Shown: in pieces, positions 44,616 through 55,542 of the stretch
Position numbering within the stretch: the first letter of the stretch is position 1
Layout of the letters: the number at the start of each line of letters is the position of its first letter
Source: Rhododendron vialii
Taxonomy: Eukaryota > Streptophyta > Magnoliopsida > Ericales > Ericaceae
Reading direction: 5' to 3'
DNA length: 64,000 bases
NCBI RefSeq assembly: GCF_030253575.1
Contig: NC_080558.1
Coordinates: 7,078,001-7,142,000 of the forward strand
The notes under the pieces: generated by a model
Databases searched by the model: none
What the model saw: only the letters and a program-made list of their open reading frames with translations
Told to the model about the DNA's origin: nothing
Position numbers and translations under genes: made by a program

Positions 44616-46424
44616 CCATACTTCGATTCATGGTGAACATGTTTTATTTATCGCTTACTACACTTTTCCAACTTTACCAAAGGCCTGTGTTTTTTTGTTA
44701 CGGCGCCGTTTTTTCATCACTCATTGATGCATTCAATGTTGATGATACAAGTGTTTTTTTTTTTGCTTATGTTAATTGATGTTTACCAAAATTTGGTAAA
44801 GCCATCCGTTAAACTACTGATAAACTTGTGGCTCCTCTCCCTATACCTTTGGCAATGCTTAAACGTGATGGGGTGATAAGGTGGCACTAATTGATTCTTT
44901 TATGACAATTCTAATGGAAAGTCGAAGGAATAGACTGATGAAAATTTTGAGAACATGGATGACAGAAGACACTTCTCTTAAGTCAGCTGTTTGATGCATT
45001 TATATTGACTGTAAGTTCTTGATTGCATTATACTTGATGTCATTTTCATTTTAATGTCTTGTCGCCTCGAAATGCAATTCTATGTTTTGGTTGATAGGAT
45101 ATGAGTATTGAAAACTGCAATATCAAAATTCATGTTTATTTTGTGCGCTTCTAACTTTGACGAACATTGATATTCTTTTTGGTGGAAGTGAGAAGATTAA
45201 AATGGTCTAGAATGCATAATTTTTTCAAAAAATAAAGAATGGATGTGAGATACTGAGGGTAGATTTTGTAATTTATATTTTCTCACTTTTTGTACTTTTT
45301 TGGAGATTCTTGGAAGGCCCATTGTTTTTTTAGAGATTTTGTCTCCACAATGAAAGTGTGGTCTCCATAGTTATAGACCCCAAAGTAAATTTGGAGACAA
45401 AATCTCTAAAAAATACAATAGGTTCCTCCAAAATTTTCTCAAAAAGTACTAAAAGTGAGGATAAAATGGAAAAAAATACAAAATCTTCCCTCGATATGTC
45501 ACATTCGTTCTCTAGAAATGGATTGGAGACGTTTTTATTTCTTTTTGAAGAAAGATAGAAGTGGTTAATCTAGTTATTTTGCTTCTGATTGAGCTTATCC
45601 TCTTGTAGCCGTGAGGTTGCAGTTAGTCATTGGTCGATCATTTTCATTGGACCAAGGCGTTCTTAACAAAAGTACACTTGGACATAACAAAAGGACCCAC
45701 TTATCTGCACTTCAATGTTATATTTTAGGAAATAGTTGTATCTCTATCGTTCATCTTGGATTTTAACGGTTCAAGTTTATTAAAAGACTCTTACCGGCAA
45801 GGGTCTTTAAACAAATCTAGACCATTGAAAATACTTTTGGACAATCGAAATTGAACTGGTTACTTTTGTTAGGTGTGATCTATAGCTTGCTCATAATTCA
45901 ACGGAAGTAGCCTCATTTACAACCGCAAAGATACAAGAACTCATAGCAAGAGCACATATGATGGAGATTTCATTTTCCGATAAAACAAGAATCACATCAT
46001 ATTTGTTGAGAGTAGTCAATGCTAACTCCTTTGTTGCTGCATAGTTTGTTTTGACAACTTTGATCATAATGAAGTGCTTGTAAGCTGGTTCGGATATGAT
46101 CAAGTTATCAAAAGAAAAATAAAAAAACCTTGGATCACAATGTGCTGTTTATGATGATTAATTTAGGTGTTTGATGTAATGATGTGGAACTTGATTCTCT
46201 ATTCATGTGCAGAAATCCTGAAGGAGTAGTTCGAGGAAATTCAGGAATTTTATTTCGAAAACTATTTGAATAGCCCTGTTTAACACTAATTAATTCACTC
46301 CAGATGGAGTTGTTAGATGTGAGTTTTGGTTTTTGACTGCAGTTGGATGCATGTGTCTCGATTAATTTGGAGAGTATTGGGTTGGAGATGCCCAAGAACA
46401 TGTTCAATCAAACTCTCTATACAT
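44616..46424 (+). other. F-box downstream flank, no gene
   Basis: GATGATACAAGTG...TTTTGGTAAAGCCATCC and the GATGCATTTATATTGACTG series match other flanks. The segment 45290-45420 has an imperfect inverted repeat (TTTTTTAGAGATTTTGTCTC / GAGACAAAATCTCTAAAAAA), a small hairpin-forming insert. Confidence 0.6.
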
Positions 46425-46510
46425 TCAAATGTAAAGTGTCAGGAAATTTCAATATTCAAGCTCTAAAATAACTAAATAAGTCTACAAAATGAGACTTGAT
46501 TTATATATAT

Positions 46511-46885
46511 ACAGTTCGGCTCTTATGAGGACCACCTCATTTTAATAAAATACGGACCTCCCTTTCCAGATCGAATTTCGATGATCCGAGCCGTTCAATG
46601 TGTTTAGAACGTGATTTTAAGGGTGCCCGGGAGAAATCAGCAAAAAAAAATGAAGTCCTTCCGAGCAGTTTTTGTTTGTTTTTTATCGAACGGCTCAAAC
46701 AAAAACTGCTCAAATGAAGACCTTCCCGGTCTTCTTTTTTTTTTTTGCCGATTTCTCGCTGGTACCCTTAAAATCATGTTCTGAACACATTGAGCGACTC
46801 GGATCATCGAAATTCAATCCGAAAATGGGAGAAATGAGGAGGTCCGCATTTTAACTAAAATACGGACTCCTCATTTGAGACTGAC
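46511..46885. mobile_element. Foldback MITE, about 375 bp
   Basis: Arms of about 170 bp: ATTTCGATGATCCGAGCCGT and ATTTTAAGGGTGCCC on the left are mirrored on the right (CGACTCGGATCATCGAAAT, GGTACCCTTAAAAT). Central CAAACAAAAACTGCTC-type loop. Ends begin CAGT on each strand beside TA/TG-rich sequence; a TA duplication is possible but cannot be proven in the TA repeat. Confidence 0.82.

Positions 46886-46886
<1 letters not shown>

Positions 46887-46939
<53 letters not shown>
46887..46939. repeat. (TG)n(TA)n microsatellite
   Basis: A short TG run then about 22 TA dinucleotides, directly next to the MITE end. Confidence 0.95.
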
Positions 46940-46942
<3 letters not shown>

Positions 46943-47587
46943 CGACTCACTTCACAATGGAGATGAGTCTCTACTTTTACTCTTCATTTTCCCACAATAA
47001 TAACTTTTACATTTTTAAATTAATTATCATTAAACTAGGGACAATCACAAGAACCATATTCACGGGACATATTAAAAGAACCATATTACTTCTGCACGTG
47101 GAGAAAATCCGCATAAACTGGTCAACATTCTCGGAAATCAGCAGTGAATAATCTCGCCAAAACCCTAATACAACAAGACAAGAAACAATGAGAATCACCC
47201 CGCCTCTGGTCTGCAGAAGGCCCTCCGATGCTTATCTCATAAATAATTTTTTTAATTTTCATCATGCTATTGTTATCTTACCAACAAGGTTTATTTCTAG
47301 GAGTTTGTTGTCATGTTATTTTTTCTTTTCTTTTTTAAAATTGTGAGGTGAATTGTAGTGAGGTTGAGCTTGTCGTCTTTGTATGACGCTCTTTGATATG
47401 TTACTACCGGATTTTTCTTTACTATCATTTAAAATTATCCGTAGAAAGTGTTCGCATTGGGGTAGTTTTAGGAAAATTGGTGCTGGGATTGCGACGTTAT
47501 TTAGATAGCAGGGCATTTAATAACACGTTGTGATAGATTGAGGGGGTTTTCTACAATTAATTTACCCTGATTTTGATACATGACTAC

Positions 47588-47942
47588 TGAACATTTACTG
47601 CAGTAATCTGAACCGATCATCTTGTAGAGCTCGGAAAAATTATATGTTCTCGTAAAAAATCAGCTTGATCGAACATCAAGAACTATATCAAAATTGAAAT
47701 TTTGGTTTATAAAATCGACAGTAACGGATAGTTTACGTCACACCAAAGCCACTTTCCTTTGTTTTTTGGAGTGTCTGTATTAATTTTTGGAGTGCCAATA
47801 TCATTTCTTAGACCATTCGTTTTTTAAACCAAAATTCAATTTTTGACATAGTTATTGATGTCCAATCAAGATAATTTTTAGTATAACCATTAATTTGCGG
47901 ACTCTACGAGATGAACAATTTAAATTATTACAGAAAATATTC
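47588..47942. mobile_element. Foldback MITE between promoter block and TATA box, about 355 bp
   Basis: Left arm (GATCATCTTGTAGAGCTCGG, TTGATCGAACATCAAGAACT, CAAAATTGAAATTTTGGTTT) pairs with the right arm reversed (GTTCATCTCGTAGAGTCCGC, TTGATTGGACATCAATAACT, AAAATTGAATTTTGGTTTAA). The arms are about 120 bp and well diverged. The promoters of paralogs lack it. Target duplication not found. Confidence 0.78.
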
Positions 47943-48065
47943 GATAGGGCCTGTAATGGGCCGAGGCGGAAACTGTGGGTTTCGACTCAAAGTATAAAGC
48001 GTTGTACCCTTGTAAAATTTTACTACAACTAGGTTTTGGTGCCAAACCTAGAAAAAGCAACATCC

Positions 48066-49190
48066 ATGGCGACAGAAAGAAACCCGATACTTCATAAAAC
48101 TGATTGGGCCGAAGGTTCAAAGCCATTGCCAAATCTCCCTTATGAAATCAATGTCGAAATACTCTTGAGACTTCCCATCAAGTCTATGCTGCGATTCAGG
48201 TGCGCTTGCAAATCATGGCGTTCTTTGATTTCCGATCCGAAAATCGTGAAAACCCACCTCAGTATAGTATCTTCGAACTCTAGTTATACCCACCATAGAC
48301 TCCTCCTAATAACTAATGTTCCCCTTTGCGATATCAAGTCATGTTCTATTTCTTCTATCATGCGGCATGAGCAATCTGATACTGCTGTGGGCGTTGATTA
48401 CCCTTTCGATCCTAAAGGATTTTGGATTGAGGATTCCTGTGACGGGTTGGTGTGCGTCCATACTGATAAGAAAACCATATTCCTGTGGAACCCGTCTACG
48501 AAGAAGTCTAGGAAGCTGCCCAGTATTACGATACCGGATGACTGGCAACCGGCATGTGGGTTTGGTTATGACACATCTACTGATGATTACAAGGTGGTGT
48601 TAGTTTTTAAGGGTGGATCTAATAGGGACTATCATCGAAATAAAGTGGCGGTGTATACGTTAAGGGCTGATTCTTGGAGGAGGATAGCAGACTGTCCTAA
48701 TTCTGTTATTGTGGCTGGTAAAGGGAAATTTGTGAGTGGGGCGCTCCATTGGACTGTGAGGGGCAGTTCCAGTGATGAGTTAATCGTCTCTCTTGATTTG
48801 GCTAAAGAGACGTATGGGGAGGTTTCGCAACCTGATTATAATAGCAATGGTGGTTTTCTTTCGACGATGGATGTTTTAAGTGGATACCTCTGTATGCTCT
48901 GCAGGCAGTGGCGGAATCATGGAGTTCATGTTGATCTATGGGTGATGAAGGAATATGGAATAAGAGAGTCTTGGACCAAGTTGGTTGCGATTCATGATGT
49001 TACACATCCATTGTGTGGTGAGTATTTCACACCAAAGTGCATTTTGAACAATGGTGACGTTTTAATGGTTGTCGGGATGCGTTTAGTTCGATACAATCCC
49101 AATGATGGAACATTTAGTTATCTAAAGATTCGTGGGTTTTTTCCAAATTATAGTGTTTATCCTTATATTGAGAGCCTAGTTTCACCCTGA
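48066..49190 (+). CDS. F-box protein with F-box-associated domain (intact, twin of 38329)
   Basis: 374 residues, intronless, predicted SCF ubiquitin-ligase adaptor. Start at the ATG of MATERNPILHKTDWAEGSKP, conserved across the subgroup. F-box about residues 22-62 (LPYEINVEILLRLPIKSMLR, CACKSWRSLIS, all key positions kept). FBA domain with DSCDGLVCVH, LWNPSTKKSRKLPSI, FGYDTSTDDYKVVLVF, DSWRRIADC and VDLWVMKEYGIRESWTKL. Differs from 38329 by scattered substitutions, so the duplication is recent but not brand new. Ends at SLVSP with the subgroup's shortened tail. Of all copies it has the cleanest F-box, but its promoter is the most disturbed. Confidence 0.95.
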   Translation: MATERNPILHKTDWAEGSKPLPNLPYEINVEILLRLPIKSMLRFRCACKSWRSLISDPKIVKTHLSIVSSNSSYTHHRLLLITNVPLCDIKSCSISSIMRHEQSDTAVGVDYPFDPKGFWIEDSCDGLVCVHTDKKTIFLWNPSTKKSRKLPSITIPDDWQPACGFGYDTSTDDYKVVLVFKGGSNRDYHRNKVAVYTLRADSWRRIADCPNSVIVAGKGKFVSGALHWTVRGSSSDELIVSLDLAKETYGEVSQPDYNSNGGFLSTMDVLSGYLCMLCRQWRNHGVHVDLWVMKEYGIRESWTKLVAIHDVTHPLCGEYFTPKCILNNGDVLMVVGMRLVRYNPNDGTFSYLKIRGFFPNYSVYPYIESLVSP

Positions 49191-50357
49191 CACTGGTGTT
49201 GATGCTGGAATCTGGTGGCGACACCATTAATTATTAAAGGGAATAAAGGTAAAATTGTTTTCTTTTTTTTCATCTCTTGCTAGATTTTCGCGCACTTTAC
49301 CTAAAGTTTCTGCTTTTTGTTGTTTACCTTGCTTTAGTACTCTTGTGATGTATTCAGTGTTTGATAATACAACCTTGCAGAAGTGTTCCTTAATTTGCTC
49401 ATGTTAATTTAGTGATGTTTAACAAAATGTGGTAAAACCATCTGTTAACTATTGTGAAAATTTTGGGAACATGAGTGAAAGATGACAGTTAACCCAACTG
49501 TTGATGCATTATTGATGTATGTTCTTGATATGGAATGCCTCTTCGTTTTGAAGTCTCATCCCTTTGAAATGGAACTCGTTACGTTTTTGTTGATAGGAAA
49601 TGTGTATTGGAAACTGAAATGGGTAGAGTCCATGTTTATTTTGTGCTCTTCTAACTTAGCAGAAAATCGATGTTGATTTTGGTGGAAGCAAGAAGATTCA
49701 TTTTTTTTATAATGCTTGGGGGACCTTGCTTTGGTTATTTTTAATCCTTCGGTCATTTGGACTGTGCCAAAATTAATCGTGCCCGTGCCAATCCGGCCCG
49801 TTAGACACCTCTACGTGGATTAGCTTATGTTAGTGTTTTACATGTTTTCAGGAAATGAGAATGAAAACGTGTGATCCCCATAATCGAATTGCTTATATTG
49901 TAGTCTCTGTGAAGTGAAGACTTGCACTTCCTTCGTGTTACAACTTTGTCCAATAATGAGAGCTTACTCTGTTTATTTTGCAATTGTAATGTCATAAGAA
50001 CCTAATCTTGTACTTGCGCAGCTCTGGAGGGAACCTGCACGACATGGTTCTTTGGGTACCTTTATTTGTGTAGTTATGGCTGTTCACAGTACTTGTCAGT
50101 GGTTAATCTAGTTACTATTTTGCTTCTGACAGAGCTTATCCTCTAGTAGGCGTGAGGTTGCAGTTAGTCATTGGACCAACCTCGAGGGACGAATGAGATT
50201 GTAACATCACTGGCGTTCTTTACAGAAGTACTCTCGGACGTAACAAAGGGACCGGCTTATTTGCACTTCAATATCATATTTTAGGAAAGAGCGGTATCTC
50301 AATCGTCCATCTCGGCATTTAATGGTCCAAATTTGTTGAAAGACTCTTACCGGTCTT
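48066..50357 (+). repeat. Recent segmental duplicate, copy B
   Basis: Partner of 38329-40594, same order throughout, including the hAT right-end fragment at about 49774-49812. Confidence 0.9.
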
Positions 50358-50610
50358 ATCCATATATTGAGAGCCTAGTTTCACCTTAATGTTGGTGACA
50401 CTGGAGTTTAGGTGCAACAACAGTATTAAACGTAAATACTGATGTTTTATTATCTCTTACTACACTTTCCCAACTTCACTCTAAGTTTATGTTTTTTTGT
50501 TTCGTTTCGATCATTTTTCTTATTACCCTATGATCAGTGTTTTGATACAGGCAATCAAGTGTTTCTTTGCTCATGTTTATTGAAGTTTAGCAAATTTTTT
50601 GGAGGAAGTT
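50354..50610 (+). pseudogene. F-box last-codons fragment plus 3' UTR
   Basis: CTTATCCATATATTGAGAGC encodes the family end YPYIESLVSP-like and is followed by the 3' UTR words (GATGTTTTATTATCTCTTAC, TTGCTCATGTTTATTGAAGT). It is joined directly to the end of the duplicated segment, marking a crossover point. Confidence 0.75.
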
Positions 50611-51339
50611 AACTATCGAGAAACTTAATTACACCCCGCGAATTTTGGGAAGTTATTTGTATGTTAATGCCCTTTTCGCTTTTATGTCTTGTAGCTTTGA
50701 AATGGAATTGATTATGTTTTTGTTGATAGGAAATGTGTATCGGAAACTGTCTTCTCCACCTATATATAGTGATAGCGAAGAAAAGGCTAAAACACTAATA
50801 TGAATTCGGAAAATTGATAGGAAGCAAGGAACAAAGTGGTGCTGAGGCATGATCCCAAATCAGAGCAAAGATGGGAGAAAAACTTAGGGGTGTCAAACGT
50901 GCCTGTCGTGCCGTGCCGTGCCATTTTCTTCCGTGCCAACCCGTGCTTCGTGTCGTGCCGTACCGTGCCCGTTTACTTCATCGTGCCATGGCGTGCCGTA
51001 CCGTGCCCGTGTCGTGCCGTGGTGGACCATTTTGCTTTGTCAGGCCGTGTCGGGCCGTGCCTTTATAAAATCGTGTCGTGTCGTGCCGTGCCCCATTAAT
51101 TAATCATGCCGCATCGTGTCGTGCCTTTTTTTGTCGGGTCGTGTCGTGCCGTGCCTTTTTTGTCGGGTCGTGTCGTGCCGTGCCTTTTTTTGTCGTGTCG
51201 TATCGTGTCGTGCCTTTTTTTGTCAGGTTGTGTCGTGCCGTGCTTTTTTTGTCGGGTTGGGTCGTGCCGTGCCTTTTTTGTCTATTCGTGCCGTGCCTGC
51301 CCTTAATCGTGCCATGTTGTGCAATCAATTTTCGTATAC

Positions 51340-53609
51340 ACATCACCAACAGGCAACCGATTTTCATCTAAAAATAAATCTTCCCAAAAAACTCACATTC
51401 CGGTGCGTCGGTGCCTTTAATGTTCTTAAGTTGTATATCGTAGTATTCAATATTTCGATCCTAATGAGTAATGATTATCCAGTGTCCTACGTGCAATGTG
51501 CATCCCCCTAAAAAACACATGCTCTCACAAATATATTCTCATCAAGGCACGCCAGTATTGGAGTCCAAGACAAGTGAATATATCACCAATTTCAATTTTC
51601 GGTTACCTCCCAGTCCACATGTTTCTTATAGTGCAAAAAATTAACGCTCGTGCAATGCAATCAAATAAACAGCTAACAAACTAACAACAAACTAACAGAC
51701 TGGAGGGGCTAGGCCGCCACCTCAACTCAGCAAACAGAATATGCGATGGGTTATGCCACCACCTCGGCTAAGCAATGCAATCAAATAAAACTAACTATAC
51801 TAACTAAAAACAAACTCAATATTTAGCCTGGCTTTGTTACACCTCAAGTTTGGCATAAAACCAAGTTAGAGGTATCCACCAAGTTAAATACGAGTTACTA
51901 ACACATAAAGTACTAGAGATTGGGTAGTCAATGACTCACTGTTCACCTTCCGAGAGCGAGAGAGAGAATGGATTCTGAAATGTTGGAAGGGCACTTGCTG
52001 GATCGAAAACAGCTACAAAAGCTATCCAAGTACACTATCCCATATGCACACATCGAGTACTGCAATCACACCTAAAAAAAAACCCAACTGTTAAAACAGA
52101 TCAAACCAACAATTTGGTAAAATAAAAAAAAATAAAAAAAAGAAGGAAAAAAAGAAACATACAGAAGAGAAGGGCTTTGTCCCATCTTACCGACTTTGGT
52201 ACGAGGAGTACAGATTCCATCTTAACGGCTTCGAGGAGTATGAGAAGTACAGATCCCATCTTACAGATCAAAACAGACGAACGAGAATTAACGAACCAAA
52301 ACTGTCCTAGAGAGCAATCAATATTCGACAATTCATTAAAAATTTCATACCCAATATTTTTCAATGATTCTAACGCCAAAAGTTCACCAACTTACCAATC
52401 TTTTAAACCCATAAGGACCCATAACCAATAGCATCGTTTAACCATAGCAAACGATGAAAAACGAAGCTCTGTACGCTGTCCAGATTTCCAGATTACAGGG
52501 CAATCTTCTAAAAATCACTATAAATTGAGTTCTTAATACTTTTGAATGATTCCAGTCCCAAAAGTTGCGTGAGTGAACGAAGCTTAAAAGGTATGAAGGA
52601 ACCCTAGTCAAATCTGCACTTTAAGGATGGTTAAACAGGCATTTGTCGAAGCAATACGAATCTGTCACGCATAAACGTGACAGATTGACACACCTCCACT
52701 CAAACGATCATAACTTTCGGTGTACTAAGAGTTTTAAGGCGATTCCAGTAGCAATACAAAGCTGACTTCAAGACCTCGAAATCGATATAAAGTTTGCATG
52801 AATCGGATATCAGACAAGAAAGTTACAGCCATTTGAAATTGGGCGCAAACCAAAAACGAGCAGAAACCGAGACAGATTCGTGACCAAACTTCTAAAATCC
52901 ACCATTAATTCAATTCTCAACGGTTTTGAGTGATTTCAGTGGCATTAGAACGGGCTTTAAGTCTACTCTATTTCATACGAAGGAATCAAAATTCAATTTT
53001 GAGCTTAAGAAGGGGTAAAACCCCAAAAACGAAGACCCTGTTCTGCAGATTCTCGAAAATGGATAAAACAAGCTCAAACAACGAAACAAGGCACAATCTA
53101 GATACATAAACACCGTATAAACGCATAACAAGAGTAAGAAATCCCTACCTCAAGGGTTTTGAGCAAAACCCGACCCTTTGACCAAGTCAACCGTAGCCCC
53201 ACGAGGTCCGATCATGATTTTTTTCGGATGGATAGGAAACCCGCCCTCCGTATAACAATTTTAAGTCTTGGGCTTTGTTCGGAATCACGGTCTAAGTAGA
53301 TGAAATCGAGGAGAGAAGTGGAGGAGGGTGTTTTCGGAGGAGGAGCAGAGACAGACGAGAAAGAAGAAGAAAAAAAAAAAAAAAAAAAGGGAGAAAAATG
53401 ATTTCCCGCGTTCCAATTCCAACATATATATCCATATTCATTTATTGTACTTTCACCCCTACACTAATAATTCCTTCACATCAACCCCCTAATCATATAA
53501 CCACGACATTATTCGTATTTCCACGTGTCACACCTTTACTAATAATTACAATACTTCTTTAAAAAAAAAATACGGTCCAAAATTACTGGTCACTACAGCT
53601 GCTAGGGCT
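51340..53609 (-). mobile_element. Possible gypsy-type LTR region inside the hAT-like element
   Basis: On the minus strand a start-like TGTAGTGACCAGTAATTTTG at 53609, a TATA-like ATATATATG near 53.43 kb and a long leader-like stretch look like the LTR of long-LTR Ty3/gypsy (Tekay-like) elements. Its sister element at 30357 lacks this stretch, which supports insertion. The other end and a 5-bp duplication were not found. No coding region. Could instead be native internal sequence. Confidence 0.4.
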
Positions 53610-53702
53610 TTCGCCTCTCATTTTTTTTCTATTTATACTAGTGCGTGATCATGTGCAACAGTCGCACCATAATCCATATGCATTCAATAAGGAAAAATTC
53701 TC

Positions 53703-54505
53703 GTAAAGTCCTATAATGCACCACTTGAGGGCCGCCCGAGTTGTTATTTGAAAATCGGAACCGTCTACCTTTTATGTGGGAGTGATTATATCATTCGTTC
53801 AAAAAATGAAGTAAATTGGTTATCGTTATATACTTGATCGCACATAACAAAAAAATTCTATTAATAAATCTACGTCCCGATGCAAGGGCTTCCAAAACCC
53901 GATAGACCCGAAATTTTTGCGAAAGTGATTAAAACACCAAGAACAATGAAATGAACGGTATGGATCGTCATACTTGTGTCGCAATCGTGTGGCTAGCGTA
54001 CATTGGACAATAGCGGAATATATTAGTTTAGAACCAAATAAGTTCGATGTATAGATTTGAAAGGTAGCTGCAGACTCATTTTTTCAAATGTTTGATCTAA
54101 ACCGTTACAATTTAAGATCTTATATAATTTATCATTCTCCCCTGAATAGGTGATAATCTGATGTCGGAAACCACGTGATCAGAACACATTCGGTGCTTCT
54201 AAACGCATTAAAGTCCTATAATACACCACTTGAGGGTCGTCCGAGTTATTTTTTGAAAATCGGAACCATCTACCTTTTATGTGGGAGTGATTATATCATT
54301 CGTGCAAAAAATAAAGTAAATTGGTTATCGTTATATACTTAATCGCACATAACAAAAAAAATTCTATTAATAAATCTACGTCCCGATGAAAGGGCTTCCA
54401 AAACCCGATAGACCTGAAAATTTGCGAGAGTGATTAAAACACCAAGAACAACAAAATGAACGATATGGGTCATCATACTTGTGTCGCAATCGTGTGGCTA
54501 GCGTA
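53703..54505. repeat. Tandem repeat, about 500 bp, one and a half units
   Basis: AAAGTCCTATAATGCACCAC, TACCTTTTATGTGGGAGTGA and TCCCGATG.AAGGGCTTCCAA occur at about 53703 and again at about 54210, the second unit being cut at GTGTGGCTAGCGTACAA. The same design occurs at 30815-31545. Confidence 0.85.
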
Positions 54506-54587
54506 CAAGAGGCTCGTTTTTATAGAATAGAATTATCAATTATGTAATATATATTACTTGTTCTAATTATAAGTACAAAAAAATTGT

Positions 54588-54665
54588 TGGCCTTGGTGGT
54601 TTGAGATGTGTGTCAATTGTCAAGTCCCTAAGAACTTGGGTTCGAACCCCATAGAGATTATTTTT
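54588..54665 (+). repeat. tRNA-like unit (third copy)
   Basis: GGCCTTGGTGGTTTGAGA followed by TTGGGTTCGAACCCCATAG and a T-run, as at 31611. Confidence 0.6.
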
Positions 54666-55542
54666 TTAAAACCCCATTTTTTAAAGTAGTTTTTTTTCTT
54701 CTTTTTTTCTATGTATTTTTTAAAAATCTTTATTAGATAAAACATAATGTATATTAGTATATGTGTAGTAATTGGTGTATTTTATTATTATCATGTTTGA
54801 ATTTTGATTCAAAATTTCTTAATCATATAAAATATTTTAAAAGCTTATTTTACTTAAATAAAAGGAAAAGATTAATAAATTATTGGATTATCAAAAAATA
54901 CATACAAGTAAAGTAAACGATAATCTAAAATCCTTTGTTTATTTAATAACAATTTTTTTTTTTTGGTTTTTCCATGCCTAGTGCCGTGCCATGCGGCCCA
55001 TGCCCGACGACGAGAACCGACACCGTGCCGTGCCCAACTAAAATCCCGTTCTACTTCCGTGCTCATACCCGTGCCCGTGCCGTGCCTAGTTAGAACCATG
55101 TCGTGACTCATGCCCCATCCTACTTCCGTGCCGTGCCGTGCCCGTCTAAGACCGTGTCGTACCAGACCAACTTCTGTGCCGTGCCCGTGCCGTGCCCCCT
55201 CATTTCCGTGTCCGTGCCGTGCCCCGTGCCCGTGCCGTGTCGTGTCGTGCCTGTCTAGAACCGTGTCGTGCCGTGCCGTGACTCGTGCCCCATTCCACTT
55301 CCGTGCCGTGCCCGTACCGTGCCCATCTAAGACCGTGTCGTGCCGTGTCGTACCAGGCCAATTTTCGTGCCGTGCCCGTGTCGTTCCCGCTCACTTCCGT
55401 GCCCGTGCCGTGCCGCGTGCCCACTATGACCGTGTCGTGCCGTGCCGTGCCGTGATTAAATCCGTGCCTGTGCCGTGCCGTGCCGCCTTTAAACGGGCCG
55501 TGCCCGTGCCGGCCCGACCCGTTTGACACCTCTAGAAAAACT

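Larger units (their letters stand above)
46425..48065 (+). promoter_or_regulatory. F-box promoter block, copy 6, split by two MITEs
   Basis: The block begins near 46430 (AAAGTGTCAGGAAATTTC), is cut by a MITE at 46511-46885, resumes with CACTTCACAATGGAGATGAG, carries the variant word AATAACACGTTGTGATAG at 47519-47536, then is cut again by a MITE at about 47588-47942. TATAAAG at 47993 is 73 nt from the ATG. Distal sites are therefore about 400 bp further from the TATA box than in sister genes. Confidence 0.65.
50885..55534 (+). mobile_element. Large composite hAT-like element, about 4.65 kb
   Basis: Ends TAGGGGTGTCAAACG and, reversed, TAGAGGTGTCAAACG (15 bp, one mismatch). Perfect 8-bp duplication GAAAAACT (50877-50884, 55535-55542). 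Termini fit hAT YARNG. Layout: left CGTGCC/TTTTTTGTCG array (50890-51330), unique 51.3-53.7 kb, one and a half 500-bp repeat units (53.70-54.51 kb), a tRNA-like unit, AT-rich sequence, right CGTGCC array (54.96-55.53 kb). No transposase-like ORF, so non-autonomous. The middle may be a later LTR insertion. Confidence 0.85.

Noticed and set aside
1421-50610. Self-incompatibility S-locus (SLF/SFB cluster)
   Set aside because: The F-box proteins belong to the same wide family, but no S-RNase-type gene or other S-locus partner is seen, and the sequences look equally like general CPR1-type F-box genes.
50890-51330. Long open frames in the CGTGCC arrays (also 30.46-30.78 and 54.96-55.53 kb)
   Set aside because: They are open in several frames on both strands because of the low-complexity repeat, with repetitive translations and no domain.
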